Below are positions 59,796 to 64,000 of a stretch of 64,000 bases of DNA, piece by piece. Source of the DNA: Nocardiopsis metallicus (GTDB taxonomy: Bacteria > Actinomycetota > Actinomycetes > Streptosporangiales > Streptosporangiaceae); contig NZ_JACHDO010000001.1 in the NCBI RefSeq assembly GCF_014201115.1, forward strand, positions 6,076,001 to 6,140,000, written 5' to 3'. The position numbers and the translations under genes are program-made. How positions within the stretch are numbered: position 1 is the first letter of the stretch; the number at the start of each line of letters is the position of its first letter. The notes under the pieces are model-generated. The model ran no database searches, was not told where the DNA came from, and saw only the letters and a list, made by a program, of their open reading frames with translations.

Positions 59796-59847
59796 TCGAA
59801 CAGCCCGCATAGTTCGAACATCGCGCTTATCCGAGTGCGCATAGGTT
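59796..59847 (+). promoter_or_regulatory. Shared 52-bp regulatory element, copy B
   Basis: Plus-strand layout TCGAAC-N4-CGCATAG-TTCGAAC-N18-CGCATAGGTT. Ends 31 bases before the ATG of the roadblock gene, so a start site just after the second CGCATAG would give a short leader. The same element reads toward the peptide gene at 57536-57587. It is 134 bases upstream of the divergent XRE gene, which could also be controlled. Confidence 0.8.
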
Positions 59848-59877
59848 CCTGACACATGCGCTCAGAAACTGCTGAGC

Positions 59878-60354
59878 ATGTCGATCACAACACCGGCGCC
59901 GCCGCGTCTGATGAACACCGCCTCGCTTGATCCTGAACACCACGGCCAGCTCCAGGACCTGTTGGACGGGCTGCTCCGTGACACCGCCGCCTCCTACGGG
60001 GTGGTGTTCGGTACCCACGGGCTGCACCTGTTGCGGTCCGGGGACCTGGACCAGGTCGGTGCGGAGAGCATCACCGCAGTCATGACCAACGTGCTGCTGC
60101 TCTCCCGCGGGCTCGGCAAGCTCACCGACAAGGGCGAGGCGGAGACCATCGTGGTCCGCTACTCCTCCGGAGCCCTCGTCCTGGCCCCGGTCGGCGGCTC
60201 GTTCGGGCTGGGACTGCTGACCGATGACGTGGAGAAACTGGGGCAGATCGCTTACGCCATCGCCCGGTTCACCACTCGCGCCGCGCACCTGCTCCCCGCC
60301 GACATCCTCTCCTCAACGGGCGGCGTGCTGCCTGCTGCGGGGGTGTCGCGGTGA
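59878..60354 (+). CDS. Roadblock/LC7 domain protein
   Basis: 158 residues. Roadblock/LC7 fold: QLQDLLDGLLRDTAASYGVVFGTHGLHLLRSGDLDQ, VMTNVLLLSRGLGKLTDKGEAETIVVRYSSGALVLAPVGGSFGLGLLTDDVEKLGQIAYAIARF. In actinomycetes such proteins usually belong to conservon operons (sensor kinase, roadblock, DUF742, GTPase). Here it heads a biosynthetic operon and no sensor kinase is present. Its stop overlaps the start of the next gene (GTGA). Confidence 0.88.
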   Translation: MSITTPAPPRLMNTASLDPEHHGQLQDLLDGLLRDTAASYGVVFGTHGLHLLRSGDLDQVGAESITAVMTNVLLLSRGLGKLTDKGEAETIVVRYSSGALVLAPVGGSFGLGLLTDDVEKLGQIAYAIARFTTRAAHLLPADILSSTGGVLPAAGVSR

Positions 60355-61163
60355 GCGCCCTGGTCCCGGCCCCGCTGCTGGTGCGCCCTTCAGCGGCGGT
60401 GGTCATGCACACGATGATCGAGGTCAACCCGGCCGTCCCCTCCTCCTACGAACCGGACCTGCCCGAGGTGTTCTGCCAGGCCCTGCGGGTGTGCCGGGGC
60501 CTGGAGCGGGCGGTGACCGTCGCGGAGCTGGCTGCCCGCGCCGGCCATTCCCCGGCCGTGACCGGTGTGGTGGTCGCCGAACTGGCCGACCTGGACTTGG
60601 TGCGGGTGGTGCGCGCTCCCGCCTGGGCACAGCGGCTCCGCGCCTGGGCCACCAGTAGCCGCCCAGGCCTGGTTCCGGTAGCGGTGTCGGTGATCAAGAC
60701 CCTCATCGTCAGCACCGTGGGCGAGCACACTCAGCACGCACTGGCCGATCTGGGCGATGCCGAGCCGTGGCGGCTTTCGGGGCCGCCGGTGATCGAGGTC
60801 GCCGCCACCCGGATCGCTCCGGACCTGGAGTTGCTGGCCCTGGGTATCAGCGGCCTGGGCGGGGCGAGTCCGGTGTGGGGGGACGTGTGCCGCGAAGCCT
60901 TCGGCGCGGTACTCATTACCGGACCTGCCAGCGAGGAGCTGGACGCGGCTCGCGAGAGTCTGCTGGCTCTGCACGCCTTCGGGGTGCCGGTGGTGGTCCT
61001 GATCCACCAGGACGGGACCGGGGAGGTGGACACCGACGTGGTCCGCGCCTGCCTGGGCCTGTCCGCCCGTACCCCGGTGGTGGTCGGGGATGTTCATGAG
61101 CGCGGGGTGTGCGAGGCGCTGATGGACCTGTGCTCGGCCCGCATGAACGGGGAACAGCGATGA
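60351..61163 (+). CDS. DUF742 domain fused to a degenerate GTPase-like domain
   Basis: 270 residues. Residues about 20-95 follow DUF742 (PEVFCQALRVCRGLERAVTVAELAARAGHSPAVTGVVVAELADLDLVRVV), a winged-helix-like domain. The C-terminal part occupies the place of the conservon GTPase (IKTLIVSTVGEHTQHALADLGD, VVVLIHQDGTGEVDTDVVRACLGLSARTPVVVGDV) but lacks a GxxxxGK(S/T) P-loop, so it should not bind GTP normally. Overlaps both neighbours by 4 bases. A role as scaffold or regulator of the following enzymes is inferred. Confidence 0.72.
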   Translation: MSALVPAPLLVRPSAAVVMHTMIEVNPAVPSSYEPDLPEVFCQALRVCRGLERAVTVAELAARAGHSPAVTGVVVAELADLDLVRVVRAPAWAQRLRAWATSSRPGLVPVAVSVIKTLIVSTVGEHTQHALADLGDAEPWRLSGPPVIEVAATRIAPDLELLALGISGLGGASPVWGDVCREAFGAVLITGPASEELDAARESLLALHAFGVPVVVLIHQDGTGEVDTDVVRACLGLSARTPVVVGDVHERGVCEALMDLCSARMNGEQR

Positions 61164-62485
61164 ACCCTGCTCTGCGCGCGGTGGTGTTCGGCTCCGGACA
61201 CTCCGCCCTCACCTTGGCCACCGGACTCCTGGCGGACGGCTGGCTGGTGGATGTGTTCACCCGCCACTCCACCCCCGAGATCCTGGGCAACGGTGCCGGG
61301 CTGACCCAGCTCACCCTGCCCTCGGTGCACGCCACCGAACTCGCCCTGGGGCTGGGCCTGTGGCAGCACAGCGCCCCACCAGCCCACCAGGTGCGCATGC
61401 GCATGCAGCCGCCCGAAGGGGAAGGGCTGGAGTTCACCGCACCCCTGCCGGGCGCCGCGGTGGCGGTGGACCACCGGCTCAAGAGCGCCTACTGGCTCCA
61501 ACACGTGGCCGACCGGGGCGGGCGGGTCCACGAGCGCACCTGCACCGCCGGAGACGTGGCCGGGTTCGCCGCCACAGGCCTGCACGACTTGATCGTGGTC
61601 GCCCCCGGCGTCGACTCCGACCTGCGCCACCTGTTCACCCCCGACCCCGACCGCACCGGAGGAGCCACCGACCGCGTGGTCGTCCAAGTCCACCTGACGG
61701 TGCCCGAGGACGACCTGCCTGACCAGGCTCAGGTGCTGACCTGCCCGTGGGGTGAGGTGATGGTCTACCCCGTCCTGACCGTGGACGCACTCACCCCCAC
61801 TCAGGTACGGGCCCTGTCCGCGGCGGATGCCCCACCTGTACACGTCACCCCCTTCGCGGCGGTGTGCGTGCAGGTCATGGCCCGACCTGGCAGCCCGCTG
61901 GACCCCACCTGCGCAGCGTCACCGGACATGACCAAGGGGCAGACGGGGGCAGGGCTGCCACGCAGGCACGGCGTCCACGCCCGCACAGTCTGGGCCCGCG
62001 TGCTCGAACGGCTCCACGCCCTGGACCCCGTGCTGGCCGCATGGTGCTCCGACCACGATGTCGTGGCCGGTTCAGAGCTGGTCCGCGACATACACCCGCA
62101 GGTCAGGAAAGCGGTCACCACCGTGGCTGGGAAACCGGTGGTGGGGATTGGGGACGCCACGATGACCGTCGAGCACGCCTCCGGACAAGGCGCGGGCGCC
62201 TCGACCTGGGCCGCGTCGACGCTGCGCGACCAGATCCGACAGCAGCGACAAGTCAATCTGCCTGTGGACGCGGAGTTCCTGTCAGGGGCGTGGGAGGCCT
62301 ACTGGGCTCGGCACGGTCAGTACACCTCGGCCTTCGGCGGGTTCGTCACCGCCTACTGGAGCGGGTTCCTGCCCGAGCACGTGTTGTCCGCGTTCGCCCA
62401 GACCGTCGCCACCCCTGAGGGGGCGGCGGCCTGGGCCGCCGGACTGGACGACCCCGCACGGATGAACCACCTGCTCACCCTCTGA
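61160..62485 (+). CDS. FAD-dependent monooxygenase, styrene/indole monooxygenase (StyA)-like
   Basis: 441 residues. N-terminal Rossmann FAD motif VVFGSGHSALTLATGLLADGW (G-x-G-x-x-S/A, residues 11-16) and late FAD-binding block VVGIGDATMTVEHASGQGAGASTWAASTL, both as in StyA. StyA-type enzymes are reductase-dependent two-component epoxidases; no flavin reductase is in the visible part. GTG/ATG overlap with the DUF742 gene (ATGA) couples its translation to the regulatory-looking pair. Likely oxidises an alkene or indole unit of the polyketide or precursor. Confidence 0.8.
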   Translation: MNPALRAVVFGSGHSALTLATGLLADGWLVDVFTRHSTPEILGNGAGLTQLTLPSVHATELALGLGLWQHSAPPAHQVRMRMQPPEGEGLEFTAPLPGAAVAVDHRLKSAYWLQHVADRGGRVHERTCTAGDVAGFAATGLHDLIVVAPGVDSDLRHLFTPDPDRTGGATDRVVVQVHLTVPEDDLPDQAQVLTCPWGEVMVYPVLTVDALTPTQVRALSAADAPPVHVTPFAAVCVQVMARPGSPLDPTCAASPDMTKGQTGAGLPRRHGVHARTVWARVLERLHALDPVLAAWCSDHDVVAGSELVRDIHPQVRKAVTTVAGKPVVGIGDATMTVEHASGQGAGASTWAASTLRDQIRQQRQVNLPVDAEFLSGAWEAYWARHGQYTSAFGGFVTAYWSGFLPEHVLSAFAQTVATPEGAAAWAAGLDDPARMNHLLTL

Positions 62486-62534
62486 CCCCACCCTCCCCTT
62501 GGTTCTTCTTCGAAATGGAAGGCGTTGCTGCGCC

Positions 62535-63266
62535 ATGCCCGAACACACCCCCCGCACCAGCACCGGTTCGGTGCCCAACCCCCGCCTGTACAGCCTGCGC
62601 AACCTGCGCCGCTACCGCCGAGTGGTGGTCGGGCTGTCCCACCGCCTCGCGTGGAAGGTCGACAACAACCACATCCGCGACCTGTATGCGGTTCACACGG
62701 CCCCGACCCACCTGGAGGTGGGACCGGCGGACGGCCACTTCTTGCTGAACGCGCCCCCGCCCACCGGGCCGCGAGGAGAGCCGGTGTCGGTGGCGTTGCG
62801 GCAGATCCACCTGTTGGACCTCAACGACGCCCCGCTGGATTACTGCGCACCCAAGCTCGCCCAGCACGGCCAGGTGATCCCTCACCGGCACGACGTTCTG
62901 TCCGCGCCGTGGCCGTTGCCGGACGACTCGGTGGGGTCGGTCGCGATGTTCCACGTCCTGCACTGCGTCCCCGGCCCCTCGCTGCGGTACAAGACCAAGG
63001 CATTCTCCGAAGCCGCACGCGTGCTCAGCCCGAACGGGACGTTCTTCGGCTCCACCCTCCTGGGGACCGAAGACCCACACACCAGCAACAACTGGCTCGC
63101 CCGGCGACTTCAGTCCGCATACAACGCTGCGGGCAGGAACATCTTCCACAACACCGGAGACCGCCTGGTCGACCTGCGGTCCATGCTGGACCTGCATTTC
63201 GCCCGTGTGGAACTGAACGTCATGGGCTCGGCTGGGGTGTGGGTCGCCAGGGAGCCGCGCCGATGA
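62535..63266 (+). CDS. Class I SAM-dependent methyltransferase
   Basis: 243 residues. SAM motif I as LEVGPADGHFLL (about residues 61-72), post-I acidic DLNDAPLDY, motif II-like HDVLSAPWPLPDDSVGSVAMFHVLHCV and a later AFSEAARVLSPNGTFFGST. C-, N- or O-specificity is not readable. The ATG at 62535 has no strong ribosome site; the frame begins 12 codons earlier. Stop overlaps the PKS start (ATGA). Confidence 0.83.
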   Translation: MPEHTPRTSTGSVPNPRLYSLRNLRRYRRVVVGLSHRLAWKVDNNHIRDLYAVHTAPTHLEVGPADGHFLLNAPPPTGPRGEPVSVALRQIHLLDLNDAPLDYCAPKLAQHGQVIPHRHDVLSAPWPLPDDSVGSVAMFHVLHCVPGPSLRYKTKAFSEAARVLSPNGTFFGSTLLGTEDPHTSNNWLARRLQSAYNAAGRNIFHNTGDRLVDLRSMLDLHFARVELNVMGSAGVWVAREPRR

Positions 63267-64000
63267 CTACAGACCAGCCCGCCCCACCGCATGCTCCGGT
63301 GGCGATCATCGGCATGGGGTGCCGCTTGCCCGGTGGTGTCAACTCCCCCGACCAGCTGTGGAAGACCCTGATCGAGGGGCGCGACTGCCTTTCGCGGATC
63401 CCGCAGGAGCGGTGGGAGCTGATGGTCGAACGCCTTCACCCGGAACAGGTACCTGAACACCCGTTCGCGGCCGGGATCGTGGACCACACCTTCGACCACG
63501 CCTACTTCGGTATCAGTGCCGACGAGGCAGCTGAGATGGACACTCAACAAGGATGGCTGTTGGAGGTCGCCCATGAGGCGCTGGCCGACGCCGCCCTGGA
63601 CCCCGCCGAGCTGGCCGGGACCAGGACCGGTGTGTACGTGGGGGCGGCCTCCATCGACCAGGCCGCCACCAACTTCGGAGCCAGAGCCCGGGTAGGGGTG
63701 TTCACCGCCTCGGGGGCGGGGATGGCGATCCTGGCCAACCGCCTCTCCCACCACCTGGACCTGGCCGGACCCTCCCTGACCCTGGACACCGCCTGCTCCT
63801 CCTCACTGACCGCCCTGCACTACGCAGTTCGGGACCTGCGCTCGGGCGAAGTGGAGGCGGCGCTGGTGGGCGGGACCAACGTGCTCTCCAACCCGGTCAT
63901 CACCGCCAGCTTCACCGAAACCGGGGTGCTTTCCTCGCGTGGCCGGTGCGCGCCCTTCGACCACAACGCCGACGGGTACGTGCGCTCCGAAGGCGCGGTG
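63263..64000 (+). CDS. Type I polyketide synthase, N-terminal ketosynthase (partial)
   Basis: The frame from ATG 63263 runs to the window edge (246 residues). It encodes a beta-ketoacyl synthase N-terminal half: PVAIIGMGCRLPGGVNSPDQLW, DTQQGWLLEVAHEALADAA and the active-site TACSSS with Cys178, then RCAPFDHNADGYVRSEGAV. No loading domain precedes the KS, so the module may be iterative or accept a starter from another enzyme. Coupled to the methyltransferase by ATGA, it is the last visible gene of the five-gene operon. Confidence 0.93.
   Translation, partial: MTTDQPAPPHAPVAIIGMGCRLPGGVNSPDQLWKTLIEGRDCLSRIPQERWELMVERLHPEQVPEHPFAAGIVDHTFDHAYFGISADEAAEMDTQQGWLLEVAHEALADAALDPAELAGTRTGVYVGAASIDQAATNFGARARVGVFTASGAGMAILANRLSHHLDLAGPSLTLDTACSSSLTALHYAVRDLRSGEVEAALVGGTNVLSNPVITASFTETGVLSSRGRCAPFDHNADGYVRSEGAV

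Noticed and set aside
60351..61163. Functional conservon GTPase
   Set aside because: No GxxxxGK(S/T) P-loop could be found in the GTPase-like half.

Overview
The window is very GC-rich DNA with short gaps, frequent GTG/TTG starts and many ATGA/GTGA stop-start overlaps. It also carries actinomycete markers: DUF397 proteins next to an XRE-DUF5753 regulator, an RsbW-like ATPase, a roadblock-DUF742 pair, a DtxR/IdeR-type iron box and a LexA box. I infer a filamentous actinomycete, Nocardiopsis-like in style. The genus is inference, not proven.

Layout. 0-5.5 kb: end of a TetR gene, a drug-type ABC exporter, an alkylsulfatase, a DUF4287 protein and a NUDIX hydrolase. 5.5-8.8 kb: a lipoprotein with an FtsX-ectodomain-like body, two DUF397 proteins, a DUF397-linked XRE regulator and a divergent ATPase, with signs of a local tandem duplication. 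8.8-15 kb: a phosphotransferase, a complete iron-siderophore importer behind an iron box, and a Ser/Thr kinase. 15.3-21.8 kb: a fatty-acid desaturase and a five-gene operon joining an ABC importer to RutA-like and RutB-like ring-opening enzymes. 21.8-33.6 kb: an ABC-2 exporter, two MFS/membrane-protein groups, small regulator-effector pairs (ArsR/SRPBCC, TetR/DUF418, PadR/HAAS) and a phosphotriesterase pseudogene. 34-49 kb: a glycerate/gluconate unit (GntP, glycerate kinase, CdaR), MFS carriers, a GlxA-type regulator, a D-2-hydroxyacid dehydrogenase, an AlbA_2 protein and an SOS-box-controlled DnaE2-type polymerase.

From about 49 kb the sequence becomes accessory. A mosaic of duplicated gene fragments is followed by the 3' half of a tRNA-Lys gene with its terminator. 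This looks like an attachment-site scar marking an island that extends to the right. Next come a DUF3800 gene with a folded candidate RNA at its 3' side, a phosphotransferase, and a second-type (eukaryote-like) histidyl-tRNA synthetase.

The right end (55.9-64 kb) looks like an unusual natural-product locus. It has a 56-residue peptide gene with a PP-loop ATP-pyrophosphatase, a HAD hydrolase, a large XRE regulator, and a translationally coupled operon: roadblock, DUF742/degenerate GTPase, styrene-monooxygenase-like flavoprotein, methyltransferase and type I PKS. A conserved 52-bp element (37/52 identical) lies upstream of both the peptide gene and the roadblock-PKS operon, so I propose they form one regulon. 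The PKS runs off the window. This peptide/PP-loop/HisRS/roadblock/PKS combination is the best candidate here for a previously undescribed system.
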